Source of the DNA: UBA2033 sp035345875
GTDB taxonomy: Bacteria > Spirochaetota > Leptospiria > Leptospirales > Leptospiraceae
Length of the DNA: 64,000 nt
Direction of reading: 5' to 3'
Assembly: GCA_035345875.1 (NCBI GenBank)
Contig: DAORDH010000026.1
Location: 1-64,000, forward strand
This document shows, piece by piece, positions 1 to 8,639 of the stretch. The translations under genes were made by a program, and so were the position numbers. The stretch's first letter is position 1; each line of letters begins with the position of its first letter. Below the pieces are notes generated by a model. That model made no database searches. It was not told the origin of the DNA and saw only the letters and a list, made by a program, of their open reading frames with translations.

Positions 1-716
1 ATCATAGCAACTTCCGTGTTGATTCCAGCAAGACTTCCTTTCTCTGCAGTGATTCCGCCTTCATCAAAAATTGCTTCGAATTCTAAACCTTTGGTAGCTA
101 GGTGCTCTGCTATTTTTACAGCACCCTCTCTCCCTCCTACTTCTTCATCATGACCAAACGCAAGATAGAGATCACGTTCCGGAGTATAATTATTTTCTAT
201 GAGTTCATCGCAGACTTCTAAAATTCCATGAAGCATATTTTTCATGTCTAGAGCTCCTCTAGCATAAATTCTACCTTCTTTCATTTCTCCTCGAAATGGT
301 TTTGCTCTCCATTCTCTTTCATCTCCGGGTGCTACAACATCCATATGAGCCAAAAATAGAATTGGTTTTAATTGGTTTGATTTACCTTTCCAGTGAAGGA
401 CTAACGCATACTGATTTACTTTTTCTTTTGTCATAGTTTCGAATACTTGTGGGTATTCTTCTTCTAAAAATTTTAAATATTCCTCAAAGGGTTTGAAATT
501 GGTTTCAGAGTAAATAGATTTACTGATAGTAGGGATTTGAAGTCCTTTTAAAAAGCGTTCGAGTGAAATTGGTTTTAACTCAGGAAGGGTTATATCTGTT
601 TGGTTTAAATTGGAATGTGTGGCAAATGGATAACAAAAAGTATTCACAACCATTCCGATAAATAGTAAAACTATCGAGATATTTAGAAGAGAGATTACAA
701 TCCATTTTTTCTTCAT
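1..716 (-). CDS. M20-family metallopeptidase (carboxypeptidase S / PM20D1-like), C-terminus outside window
   Basis: The gene reads leftward from the ATG at 714-716 and runs off the window edge, so only about 238 N-terminal residues are visible. A hydrophobic segment near residues 5-26 suggests a membrane anchor or signal peptide. The M20 di-zinc motifs are present in order: LAHMDVV (metal His), RGALDMKN (bridging Asp) and HDEEVGG (catalytic Glu pair). The anchored N-terminus and the spacing resemble the carboxypeptidase S/PM20D1 branch, which hydrolyses peptides or N-acyl amino acids outside the cytoplasm. Substrate cannot be told from the sequence. Family assignment is firm; the branch is inference. 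Confidence 0.85.
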   Translation of the reverse strand, partial: MKKKWIVISLLNISIVLLFIGMVVNTFCYPFATHSNLNQTDITLPELKPISLERFLKGLQIPTISKSIYSETNFKPFEEYLKFLEEEYPQVFETMTKEKVNQYALVLHWKGKSNQLKPILFLAHMDVVAPGDEREWRAKPFRGEMKEGRIYARGALDMKNMLHGILEVCDELIENNYTPERDLYLAFGHDEEVGGREGAVKIAEHLATKGLEFEAIFDEGGITAEKGSLAGINTEVAM

Positions 717-762
717 TCTTTTAATCCTTTGAATAGAATTGTTAGTTTAATCGCTTCTTTGT

Positions 763-1854
763 TTATTGATTCAGACTAAATTCATTTTCTGACAAAAATT
801 CTAAAAAATTATCTTTAGTGATATACTCAAGACTTGCATTAGAGTAGGTATCGAGCCAAAGTTTAGGAGGTTTGTTTTTTTTCTTTCCCCATTTAAATTC
901 GAATCCGTATAATTTTCCATCTCTTTCTTCTACTAAATCAATTTCTTTTTTATCATGTGTTCTCCAAAAATAAATATTAGAGAAAAGTTTTGTATATTCT
1001 AATTTTTTTATTCTTTCAGAGAAAAGAAAATTTTCCCAAAGCATTCCAGTGTCGTCTCTATTTTTTAAAGAATTAAAATTGGAAATAATAGAATTGCGAA
1101 CGCCATTGTCTAAAAAATAATATCTGCAAGTTTTTGTAATTTCATTTCTTAGGTTTCTGGAAAATCCTCTTACCTTTTTAATCACAAATGATTTTTCCAG
1201 AAGATCTAAATATTTTTCTATGGTTTGTTTTGATACACCAATATTTAAACTCAGTTCGTTTAACCAGACTTCTTTTCCAATTTGAAAAGCAAGTAGTCTT
1301 AGTATGTCGGCTAACTTATCTGCATTTTTTAGTCTCTCCATTTCTAAAATATCTTTAAATAGATAAGAGTTTCTAAGATTGATAAGATATTCTCTTTTCG
1401 TTTCTAAATTGATAGATTGAATTGATTCTGGATAGGACCCGTAAAGGAGTAAAGTTTCTAAGTTTTGGTAAACATACATACCACCGAATTGGTTTTTTAA
1501 TTCTATAACAGACATTGGATAGAGAAAAAGTGTCGTATATCGTCCAGTGAGAGGTTCTCCTACCTGAGAGGATAACTCAAAGGAAGAAGAGCCACTTGCA
1601 ATGATCTGAGTCTTTGGGAGATGATCGATTAGGATTTTTAAAACGGTTCCTACATTCGGAAGCTTTTGTGCTTCATCAAAAAATAATAAATCATAACCTC
1701 CGAAGAGGGAAATGAATTTGGAAATAGATGGATTCGAAAAAATCGAAACTAAGTCAGAGTCATCTCCCACGCCATGATAGTATTTTCCCGAAAAGGTTGT
1801 TAAAAAATTTTCTACAAAAGATGTCTTTCCAGTTCTCCTCGGACCATAAATCAA
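763..1854 (-). CDS. AAA ATPase with DUF4143 domain; N-terminal codons separated by an in-frame TGA (possible pseudogene)
   Basis: The P-loop GPRRTGKT lies at the very N-terminus, Walker B is LLFFDEAQ, and SGSSSFEL plus the 'LTGRYTTLFLYPMS' segment are typical of the AAA_14/DUF4143 family. The C-terminal half (about 190-363) has a winged-helix-like part and a restriction-nuclease-like end. Upstream in the same frame, an ATG at 1918-1920 starts MDWFNRYSLGEFVSKLEQ, which is followed by TGA at 1864-1866 and then reads straight into this ORF. That 18-codon stretch looks like the normal N-terminus of the family. Translation could restart at the TTG at 1854, which has AAAGG a few bases before it, so the protein may still be made. 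Members of this family are usually solitary genes of unknown role. Confidence 0.75.
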   Translation of the reverse strand: MIYGPRRTGKTSFVENFLTTFSGKYYHGVGDDSDLVSIFSNPSISKFISLFGGYDLLFFDEAQKLPNVGTVLKILIDHLPKTQIIASGSSSFELSSQVGEPLTGRYTTLFLYPMSVIELKNQFGGMYVYQNLETLLLYGSYPESIQSINLETKREYLINLRNSYLFKDILEMERLKNADKLADILRLLAFQIGKEVWLNELSLNIGVSKQTIEKYLDLLEKSFVIKKVRGFSRNLRNEITKTCRYYFLDNGVRNSIISNFNSLKNRDDTGMLWENFLFSERIKKLEYTKLFSNIYFWRTHDKKEIDLVEERDGKLYGFEFKWGKKKNKPPKLWLDTYSNASLEYITKDNFLEFLSENEFSLNQ

Positions 1855-1941
1855 GAGAACCTTTCATTGCTCTAATTTACTTACGAATTCTCCTAAGGAG
1901 TAGCGATTGAACCAATCCATGAAGTAAAGTTAATAAAATTT

Positions 1942-1990
1942 TATAAATATGGCAACTAGAATAGCCAAATTTATATAAATATGGTAACTA
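1942..1990. repeat. Pair of near-identical 17-bp direct repeats upstream of the DUF4143 gene
   Basis: TATAAATATGGCAACTA at 1942-1958 recurs as TATAAATATGGTAACTA at 1974-1990, one mismatch, offset 32 bp (about three helical turns). The second copy lies within a 20-bp imperfect palindrome centred on TTTATATAAA. The position just upstream of the original DUF4143 start suggests operator sites, but that is inference. Confidence 0.5.
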
Positions 1991-2053
1991 TTCTCTTTAA
2001 ACTTGTAAAAGGAACTAAATTTAGTTAAAATTCGATGGAACTGAGTAAAAGTA

Positions 2054-2123
2054 GCGCCACAGAAAAGGAGGGAGTAAAGCTGAGGATCATCTTCGTGCTC
2101 TTTGTGATTTGATTTTTTTTAAA
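2054..2123. repeat. Degenerate copy of the CACGAAG-type inverted repeat
   Basis: 2089-2123 matches 63138-63170 closely (shared core ATCTTCGTGCTCTT, then a G/T-rich stretch and a T run). A weak match to the left arm (GCCAC..AGAAAAG) lies at 2056-2068. The full palindromic form is at 63074-63156. It looks like a decayed dispersed repeat and has no coding potential. Confidence 0.5.
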
Positions 2124-2142
2124 GCTTAAACACAGTCTCGTA

Positions 2143-2167
2143 GTCATCCTTGATCTACAAGGATGAC
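2143..2167. terminator. Perfect 10-bp hairpin after the VIT/vWA gene
   Basis: GTCATCCTTG (2143-2152) pairs with CAAGGATGAC (2158-2167) around a 5-base loop. It lies 28 bp past the stop of the minus-strand VIT/vWA gene. On that strand no T-run follows directly, so it is either a weak terminator or an RNA-end-protecting hairpin. Confidence 0.45.
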
Positions 2168-2194
2168 ATTTTAACAAAATGGTCTAAGTTAAAT

Positions 2195-5100
2195 TTACTC
2201 TTTTACAGTTCCCAGATCTAGGAAGGCTCCATCGTTCATAATTACATAATCTCTGGTTTCTACTTCTAAATCTTTTTCCCCATCGTAGCGAATGATCTGG
2301 ACGGCACCCATCCCATATCCCATAGGACCGCGACTGTAATAATGCGCTTCCAATTTATAAGGGAAAGCGTAAGGGTTTAAAATTCGAAAGCATTCAGGAC
2401 CATAACCACCTGTCAGGTCGGCATAAAGCTCTCCGCCTGTTGACAATTGTTTAGAGCTGTAAAAAGCATGGTTTCCTTCTTTATCATAGATGTGAAAGTC
2501 AACATCGTTTGCGTCAGTTTCCCAAACTAGAATAAATCGGATTTCCTTTGTGAGTTGTTTTACTTTATATTCTGTTTTGATTTTATTAAAATACTCTCTG
2601 TCTTTACTATCTGTTTTCATTGCAAGACTGTATGCAAGATCTAAGTCATCATATAAAATATCATGAACAGAACCAAACCTTCCATCGAATTGAAAATTAA
2701 TTCCTTTTAGTGCAATAGTCGCCGCAGACTTGTATTGTTTGTCTTTGATGTAGGCGATTGCAAGAAGATGATAGCTACTTGGGTGATCTGGTCTCTGGTC
2801 GAGTGCATGTTTTAAAGTATCAATGGAGTCATCATACTCTCCAATCGACATGAGTTTCTCTCCCGCCCAACGTCTAATATCCGCCCGTTTCGGGAAATAG
2901 TCTATGAGAGAAGTATAAGCTCGAACTGCTTCATTTTTATTTCCTTGTTTCTCGTAAGCATCTCCTAGTGCGACTATCGCAAGTGCATCATCAGCGCTTT
3001 TGGTTCTCCAATCGAGTGCAAACTGTTCTGCTTTTTTAAACTCTTTTTTAGAAAGAAGAGAATAGAATTTTTTCATATTTCCAGTATAAGGTTCTACTTT
3101 TTCTCTCTTCTCCGCTGGCTCCGGTCTAGGCTGTGGGGGAGGTCTTCGAATGGATTCCAATTTTCTTCTTTCTCTTTCTGGAATTTCGATTTGGGGAGAT
3201 ATATCTTTTGCAGGAATTGGCCTTGGTTTATCTAGACTCAATTCTTTTTTTGCTTCCTCTGTTTTTGTGGCAGGCGGAGGAGAGGGTTTGTTATCCGCAA
3301 TTGTGCTTTTATCTGCTTTCTCATTTTGTATAGAGCTCGATGGAGCCTCAGACATTTTCTTTGGAGAAATTTCATCATCCATATCTTTAAAGCTACTACT
3401 CGATTCATCAGCAGAGGTAAATCCATCGGAGGCTCCGTTTGCAGAAATGTTTCCGTTTTTTTTCTTTCCTTTTTTCTTTAGATCATTTTTGGCTAATCGA
3501 TCTGCTTCTTGCTTGGCTCTTTTTGCTTCTTCTATTTTTTCTTCATCTAAAAATTCATAGAGTTTAGAGTTGCGACGGTTGATTACCTCTAGACCTCCTA
3601 CGCCTATCGTCAAAATATTTGTAAGTGAATTTCTTGTGATTTGAAATCTTGCATAATCTGCTTCTGTTTCTAAAACCAAGAAAGAAGTATACTGGCATTG
3701 AATTCTATGTTTAATAGACAATTCTTTTGCTTGTAATTCGAGTCCTTTTGCAGTGTCCTCATTTTGTTCTTTTTCAGAATTTTCAATCAGACGATTGATC
3801 CTTGCCGCCATCGCTTCTCTTTCGAGTAGGAGTTCATCCATGGTGAGGCTTGTAAAATTTTCGATACTGTTTCCATTGAATTTAATTTCTTTAGAAGGAT
3901 TTGTATTTGCCTCTTTTAATTCTCCAAATACAACCACTGGATCTCCAGATTGAATTGAGTCGATTTGATCCGGATAATACCATTTTGCCCCTGGAATCGA
4001 AATTTTATTTTCTGTATAAACTTTTCTTTCCAGTTTATTTAAAATTTCTTCTATGTCGTCCCCTAAATCAATGCTAGTTCCCGCATTTTTTCCGAGCGGC
4101 ACGATTTTTTTAATAATCCCTGGATCTTTATAAGTTCCAGGAACCAATACATCCAAGCGGCTAATCCAGGTTTGACTCTTGATAAGTTCTGCGATTTTTG
4201 TTTTTTCGATGATTCCGGCGGTAGGAACTGCATCTGAAACTAAAATGAGTCTTCCAGTTTTGTTTTCAATTTTAGCAGAAATTCCTTTGATTGCAGAGTA
4301 GAGATTACTTGCACCTAACGGTAAAACTTTTTTTACTTTATCTAGACTCTCTTTTCCAATTCCATAGTAGGTAAGTTTATTATCAAATCCAAAGATATGA
4401 ATTTCTTTGGATGGAAATTGGCGGAGTAATTCTTCTATTCTCTCTAGATGCTCTTTATAACGAACAGCAGAGGAAGCAGAGGTATCTATTAAAAATATAG
4501 CCCTGTCATCTTTGAATTTTTCATTGGAAGAAGTTTTAAAAGGAACAAAGTGAAGTGCGAAAAGATTTTTATTTTGAAGACTTAAATTTCCTTTTGTCTT
4601 GTGTTCAAATGCATAGTCTCTCTCAGGCTTATAATTCTTTTTTTGAATTGTAAATACTTTTCGGTTAACGGTAGATCCTTCTTCTTTAGAATTATCTGCT
4701 ACTTTTTCTTGCTTAAATTCTTTTTCATCATAGAATACATTTACTCTAAAGTTTTCAATTTCTGGAAGCCCAACGAGTGGAACATTGTAATGAGGAGGGT
4801 TTGTATCTAGAACCGTTGAGTAAGATATGATTAAGTCTTTGTCTCCTTTTGCGGGAATTGGAAAGATTCTCGCACTAAATTCATTTCCTGCATCCGATTC
4901 TAAAAGAGCTGGATCTTGCTTTCTGTGTAAAAAGTCTTCATAGGCACGAACAGCTTTTTCTTTTTCGACCACTTCTCCTTCTTGCCATTTCCCGTCGATC
5001 ATCATTGCAAATCGTGCCAAATGAGCGTTATCCGGCAAAGTTATCCTAAATCTTCCTTCTCTTTGCCTATTTTCTGGATTGTAAAACTTTAATTTGATTT

Positions 5101-5293
5101 CGGTAAAGGCAATAAATCCATCTAGAACTGTATTTGACTCATAGTTTTTTAAGACTAGCCCAGCTCCATCCCCAGCAGTTAAGGAAAGGGGCGAATCTGG
5201 ATTATCCGCATCTTCTAGTTCTTTTCCGGAAAAAAGGAAACTGAAGGTGAGTATTATTAAAAAAGTAATTTGAAACTTTTTAAAAGTTTTCAT
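2195..5293 (-). CDS. Secreted VIT / von Willebrand A / TPR / DUF2135 protein
   Basis: The start at 5293 is chosen because AGGGAG precedes it and a signal peptide (MKTFKKFQITFLIILTFSFL) follows; an ATG 33 bp further upstream has no such site. The 1032-residue protein has, in order: a VIT domain (about 35-180), a vWA domain (about 250-420) with MIDAS motif DTSAS, a Lys/Ser/Pro-rich low-complexity linker (about 590-740), TPR-like helices (about 750-880), and a C-terminal DUF2135-type beta domain (VWETDANDVDFHIYD, GGYGPECF). VIT-vWA proteins are usually exported metal-dependent adhesion or scaffold proteins; the VIT, TPR and DUF2135 arrangement is known in bacterial surface proteins. The ligand is unknown. 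It stands alone, with hairpins on both sides. Confidence 0.85.
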   Translation of the reverse strand: MKTFKKFQITFLIILTFSFLFSGKELEDADNPDSPLSLTAGDGAGLVLKNYESNTVLDGFIAFTEIKLKFYNPENRQREGRFRITLPDNAHLARFAMMIDGKWQEGEVVEKEKAVRAYEDFLHRKQDPALLESDAGNEFSARIFPIPAKGDKDLIISYSTVLDTNPPHYNVPLVGLPEIENFRVNVFYDEKEFKQEKVADNSKEEGSTVNRKVFTIQKKNYKPERDYAFEHKTKGNLSLQNKNLFALHFVPFKTSSNEKFKDDRAIFLIDTSASSAVRYKEHLERIEELLRQFPSKEIHIFGFDNKLTYYGIGKESLDKVKKVLPLGASNLYSAIKGISAKIENKTGRLILVSDAVPTAGIIEKTKIAELIKSQTWISRLDVLVPGTYKDPGIIKKIVPLGKNAGTSIDLGDDIEEILNKLERKVYTENKISIPGAKWYYPDQIDSIQSGDPVVVFGELKEANTNPSKEIKFNGNSIENFTSLTMDELLLEREAMAARINRLIENSEKEQNEDTAKGLELQAKELSIKHRIQCQYTSFLVLETEADYARFQITRNSLTNILTIGVGGLEVINRRNSKLYEFLDEEKIEEAKRAKQEADRLAKNDLKKKGKKKNGNISANGASDGFTSADESSSSFKDMDDEISPKKMSEAPSSSIQNEKADKSTIADNKPSPPPATKTEEAKKELSLDKPRPIPAKDISPQIEIPERERRKLESIRRPPPQPRPEPAEKREKVEPYTGNMKKFYSLLSKKEFKKAEQFALDWRTKSADDALAIVALGDAYEKQGNKNEAVRAYTSLIDYFPKRADIRRWAGEKLMSIGEYDDSIDTLKHALDQRPDHPSSYHLLAIAYIKDKQYKSAATIALKGINFQFDGRFGSVHDILYDDLDLAYSLAMKTDSKDREYFNKIKTEYKVKQLTKEIRFILVWETDANDVDFHIYDKEGNHAFYSSKQLSTGGELYADLTGGYGPECFRILNPYAFPYKLEAHYYSRGPMGYGMGAVQIIRYDGEKDLEVETRDYVIMNDGAFLDLGTVKE

Positions 5294-5384
5294 GTAATTT
5301 CTCCCTGAGATTATTTTTACTGTCAATATAAGACAGAGGAAAAAAGGCTACCACTGATACATACAGATTCACACCGATATATGT

Positions 5385-5417
5385 GATTATTCATCGCTTT
5401 GCTATCGATGAATAATC
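5385..5417. terminator. Perfect 12-bp hairpin between lipoprotein gene and VIT/vWA gene
   Basis: GATTATTCATCG (5385-5396) pairs with CGATGAATAATC (5406-5417) around a 9-base loop, just after the minus-strand lipoprotein pair. No strong T-run follows on the minus strand. It most likely ends or protects the lipoprotein transcript. Confidence 0.45.
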
Positions 5418-5450
5418 CTTCTTTTGACAGGATGGGTCGAATGATAGAAT

Positions 5451-6047
5451 CTATTTTGTTTCTCTTTTAGGCAATAAATTTTTTATTGCCATCTCATCTA
5501 CTATGTTCTGATTTATATCTTCTGCTAATTTCAATTCGAATCCAGGATGATTGTTGATCGGTTCCTCGGTGAGTTGTATGATTCCATTGATAAAAAAGAA
5601 AAAACCAAACCAATAATTGAACTTTTGACTTCGATTTGCTTCATATAAAACATCTCCATTCTTTTTAACCAAACGAAAGTTTTCTTTCATTTCAATTCTC
5701 TGAAAATACGGAACTAGAGAAAGTGTAAGTGTAGTGATAAAAGGTAAATACGCATTATCCTCTCTATGGGTTTGAATTTCAATTTCAATGATTTGATCTG
5801 CCTTTTCAATATCAGTTTCAATTTTTGAAAAGATCCCACTATTTCGAACGGAATCTACTAGATGATAATGAGTAGCTTCTGATTTTACTTTGATTCCATT
5901 CTTATAGACTTCATGATTGGATATAATAAAAACAGAATTCTGGTTTTGTGCAATGCTCCCTGCTTTAGGAAAATTTTGTAGAGGAGATGTCTTTTGAATT
6001 ACAATACAGTGTGAAAAGAATAGAATTAGAAATAAAAAAAATTTCAT
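5451..6047 (-). CDS. Small predicted lipoprotein, unknown function
   Basis: The 198-residue product has a short basic start and hydrophobic core (MKFFLFLILFFSHC) ending in a possible spirochaetal lipobox with Cys14. A second hydrophobic patch around residues 145-160 (FNYWFGFFFFINGIIQL) may insert in a membrane. I recognise no domain. It overlaps the preceding lipoprotein gene by four bases, so the two are probably translated as a pair and may form one envelope complex. Its size, lipobox and loosely similar layout suggest a distant paralogue of its partner. Confidence 0.7.
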   Translation of the reverse strand: MKFFLFLILFFSHCIVIQKTSPLQNFPKAGSIAQNQNSVFIISNHEVYKNGIKVKSEATHYHLVDSVRNSGIFSKIETDIEKADQIIEIEIQTHREDNAYLPFITTLTLSLVPYFQRIEMKENFRLVKKNGDVLYEANRSQKFNYWFGFFFFINGIIQLTEEPINNHPGFELKLAEDINQNIVDEMAIKNLLPKRETK

Positions 6048-6712
6048 TTTCCCTCCAATTGTTTAAGAATCGATGCAATAGCTTTTTCAAATAAATCTTT
6101 TCGTTCTAGATTTGATTCTTTTTCTTTTCCATAATACAACATATTGCTATTAAATTCGGATTTATAGTCGAGGCTTGCTCTAGCGATTTCTTGCAGATTG
6201 GAATTGTATGCAACTAGGTTTCCTTTGTAATCCAATTTGTGAACCGTATCGGGACCACCAAGACCTGTAAATAAAAGAAATCCATAATTGCTACTTATAA
6301 AATAACGTGTGAGACCTAAACCTAGAATTCCAAAAGGAAAATAGAGAGAGTGGAATTTTTCTTCTTCCAAGAGTGAGCTGAATTGAATATCAAATACAAT
6401 TGCGTTGTTAGGAAGTTTTGTTTCTTTAGAGTAAAGTATATTGACTGATTCAAACTGTTTGGACTGTCGAATGAATTTATAAAATTTAAAGGTGATGAAT
6501 GGATTTCGATTCTCAAGCGGCAAATTGGTGTTATACTCCGGAAGCTGAGTCATTTTGATCCATACTTGTAAGTTTTTCTTTTCTTTTGCAGGCTTTGGGT
6601 CTTGGATTGCAAAATCAATTTCACTTTCTTTAAAAGAAAAACAATTTGAAAAAAGTAAAATTATAGTAACGAAGAATAATTTAGTTAGGTTATTTGGAAA
6701 AAAAGTTTTCAT
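6044..6712 (-). CDS. Small predicted lipoprotein, partner of the next gene
   Basis: The ATG at 6712 is chosen because it gives a clean signal peptide (MKTFFPNNLTKLFFVTIILL) with lipobox LFSNC; another in-frame ATG lies 15 bp upstream at 6727 and cannot be excluded. The mature part (about 200 residues) is beta-rich with a hydrophobic stretch near 'YFPFGILGLGLTRYFI'. No known family is recognised. It overlaps the downstream lipoprotein gene by four bases. It is first in the pair; the promoter would lie in the AT-rich DNA above 6730. Confidence 0.7.
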   Translation of the reverse strand: MKTFFPNNLTKLFFVTIILLFSNCFSFKESEIDFAIQDPKPAKEKKNLQVWIKMTQLPEYNTNLPLENRNPFITFKFYKFIRQSKQFESVNILYSKETKLPNNAIVFDIQFSSLLEEEKFHSLYFPFGILGLGLTRYFISSNYGFLLFTGLGGPDTVHKLDYKGNLVAYNSNLQEIARASLDYKSEFNSNMLYYGKEKESNLERKDLFEKAIASILKQLEGK

Positions 6713-7102
6713 AATATAAACTCGCATTCTATAAAATTAATAATTTGAGGAACAAAAGATGATTTTGAAAATATTAGTGAATACTAATAAACTAATAAAA
6801 TCAATAGCCTGCGGCGGCAAGCCCTCCGCTAGGAGCAAACCTCATTTGAACGCCTAGCTCACCTTGCGCAAGGTGAGATTTTAAAATTGAATTCAAGTTA
6901 AAAGGAGCCTATTTCTCTACAAGTTTTAATTTTTAGTTTTTCTTTAAAGACTCTAAGTCATTTCATTTGTTTTAGAAATAATTTCTGACAATTCTGTTCA
7001 GGCTCTGATTACTCAGACTTCTTAATTGCAAAGGATGAAAAGAATGCGTTTGCTTTTATAGAAAGGGAAATTACTAATCGAAATTAGCCGTTAACCTATT
7101 AG
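6713..7102. other. Non-coding stretch with a GC-rich palindrome
   Basis: There is no gene in this 390-bp gap. Most is AT-rich, except for a sharply GC-rich island at about 6807-6877 carrying inverted repeats (listed separately). It separates the lipoprotein pair from the ADP-ribosyltransferase-like pair; all four genes are on the minus strand. Confidence 0.6.
6828..6877. repeat. GC-rich double inverted repeat
   Basis: CTCACCTTGCGCAAGGTGAG at 6858-6877 is a perfect 20-bp palindrome followed by ATTTT. Directly before it, GCTAGG (6828-6833) can pair with CCTAGC (6853-6858). The base composition differs sharply from the surroundings, as in REP-like or other small mobile repeats. It may also end transcription from the pair of genes at 7103-8259. 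Confidence 0.5.
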
Positions 7103-7318
7103 TCACAATTCAACATCACAAAGTCTAGAGACATCATCATCATGTTCTTTTTGTTGTTCTGGTGTTAGCGTTTTCCACCATTTGGCATATTCGGTTCTGT
7201 CTTTTTCCATAGCCTCGTCCATTTGTTTAATAAGTTGTTGTCTTTCTTTTTCCGACAAAGGAGTGAATTCTTTTTTTGGTTGTTCCTTGTATTTATTAAT
7301 ATGTATTTTTTTATTCAT
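7103..7318 (-). CDS. Small charged protein, possible partner of the ADP-ribosyltransferase-like protein
   Basis: This 71-residue product is rich in Lys, Glu and Gln and probably helical, with a central LTPEQQKEHDDD segment. It has no signal peptide or membrane segment. Its ATG overlaps the TGA of the upstream gene (ATGA at 7315-7318), so the two are translationally coupled. A small soluble protein in this position could be an antitoxin or immunity protein, but nothing in its own sequence proves that. I do not recognise the family. Confidence 0.6.
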   Translation of the reverse strand: MNKKIHINKYKEQPKKEFTPLSEKERQQLIKQMDEAMEKDRTEYAKWWKTLTPEQQKEHDDDVSRLCDVEL

Positions 7319-8259
7319 ATTTCCCTCAACTTGATTTCAGTATAATTTCTCTTTAATGAAACGTCAAACACTTCATACTCTGCACTATGCCCAATGATAG
7401 CCTCATGAGTATCCGTTCTCCATCTTAGATTCGTAACATCTTTTGCTGTCTTTGCATGAATAACAAACATGACCAATCTTTCATCTTTTTTAATCCTCCC
7501 TCTGTTTTTAGTCATATATTTTTCCCCATCTACGATCCTAAGCTCTACAGAAGTAAAGAACCCAAATTTAAATGGTTCTCCATTTTTAACTTTAAGTTTT
7601 AAATCCAAAATCTGACTCTCACGTAAAGTAGTTCCATGATAAACGGGTGTTCTCTTCGTGTATCTGGGAAGTTTATCCAATGCTGTCGAAAGAATTTTTT
7701 CATACTGTTTTGTGTATTCAGATAGAGTATTATTTTCTAAATCTGTATTCAAAGGTCTAACTCCCCATTTTAGAGAATAATGATAAATAGCCAATGCTTC
7801 AAGAATAGAAAGTCTTCCAAGATGGTTTTTATATTCGGGATGTTTTAATAAATGTTCTTTGAATTTTGTCATAGACTTTTGCACATTAAAGTTCTTAAAA
7901 AATTCAGGGTAAATATAGTTTAGTTTCCAGTCATACTTAGAAAATAAACTTTTCAGTTTAAATTCTTTCCCATTCGGTTGTTTAATACGTTTTGTGGGTT
8001 CAGTTACCCATTTATGAAATTCTTTCCGATGGAGCTTTCCATCTTTCCATTTTCTTATTTCTCCAATCCTAGCAGGAGGCTTAGATTTAATGATTAGAAA
8101 TGTAGATTTTTTAAGGATGTAATCATTTAATTTTTGTTTTAAAAGGTATGTAAATTTTTGAACATCAAGCGTTTCTCCATTAACTAACTTTATTTTATCT
8201 CCATCGAAGGAAGTTGTGTTCGGAACAATTGGTTGTGAAATTTTTTCTGAGTTATCCAT
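7315..8259 (-). CDS. ADP-ribosyltransferase-fold protein (putative toxin or effector)
   Basis: The C-terminal third carries motifs in the order of the ADP-ribosyltransferase fold: VYHGTTLRES (206-215, NAD-binding strand), GEPFKFGFFTS (227-237, equivalent to the F-x-STS motif) and THEAIIGHSAEYEV (284-297, equivalent to the catalytic E strand, Glu286). In arginine-type enzymes the first motif has Arg where this one has His208, as in the H-Y-E (PARP/diphtheria-type) clade, so the active site is a mix. Residues 1-200 are basic and mostly helical with no recognised domain. There is no signal peptide. The product is 314 residues, and a 71-residue gene overlaps its stop. A cytoplasmic toxin or phage-defence role is inference. 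Confidence 0.55.
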   Translation of the reverse strand: MDNSEKISQPIVPNTTSFDGDKIKLVNGETLDVQKFTYLLKQKLNDYILKKSTFLIIKSKPPARIGEIRKWKDGKLHRKEFHKWVTEPTKRIKQPNGKEFKLKSLFSKYDWKLNYIYPEFFKNFNVQKSMTKFKEHLLKHPEYKNHLGRLSILEALAIYHYSLKWGVRPLNTDLENNTLSEYTKQYEKILSTALDKLPRYTKRTPVYHGTTLRESQILDLKLKVKNGEPFKFGFFTSVELRIVDGEKYMTKNRGRIKKDERLVMFVIHAKTAKDVTNLRWRTDTHEAIIGHSAEYEVFDVSLKRNYTEIKLREI

Positions 8260-8639
8260 TCCTTTATTCTATTCTAAAAGAAATTTCGGGTTAACAAATT
8301 TACCAACTCTTGAAAAAGTCCTTATTCGGGCAAATGAAATTTAGCCTTTTTTAAGAATTATTTGCTATCTAGAATGTGCTAGTAGCTTAAGGAAATGGGA
8401 GTTAAAGAGGAATAATTGTATTAAATGATTAGATGCATAACGTTTTAACTACGGAAACTACTCATGATTTGGTTGACAATTCAACTCATTATAATTTTTT
8501 TATATTAGTAATAACGATTGAAAAAGAAACCCAGATCGAATCAAAATTGGAATTATGAAGCTTGAGATTCTGAGTATCTATGAAAAAATAATTCCTAGAT
8601 AAGATAGAGAATATTTAAAAAGATTGCTGGAGAACCCAA
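8260..8639. other. Divergent non-coding region
   Basis: There is no gene in this 380-bp stretch, which separates the minus-strand ADP-ribosyltransferase-like gene from the plus-strand queG group. A small inverted repeat GTTGA..TCAAC is at 8472-8485. TTGACA (8473-8478) and TATAAT (8490-8495) are present, but only 11 bp apart, too close for a normal promoter. Confidence 0.4.

Noticed and set aside
3150..3560. 136-residue plus-strand ORF
   Set aside because: It is a shadow of the low-complexity linker of the VIT/vWA gene.
8473..8495. TTGACA/TATAAT promoter in the 8260-8639 gap
   Set aside because: The spacing is only 11 bp, too short for a sigma-70 type promoter.
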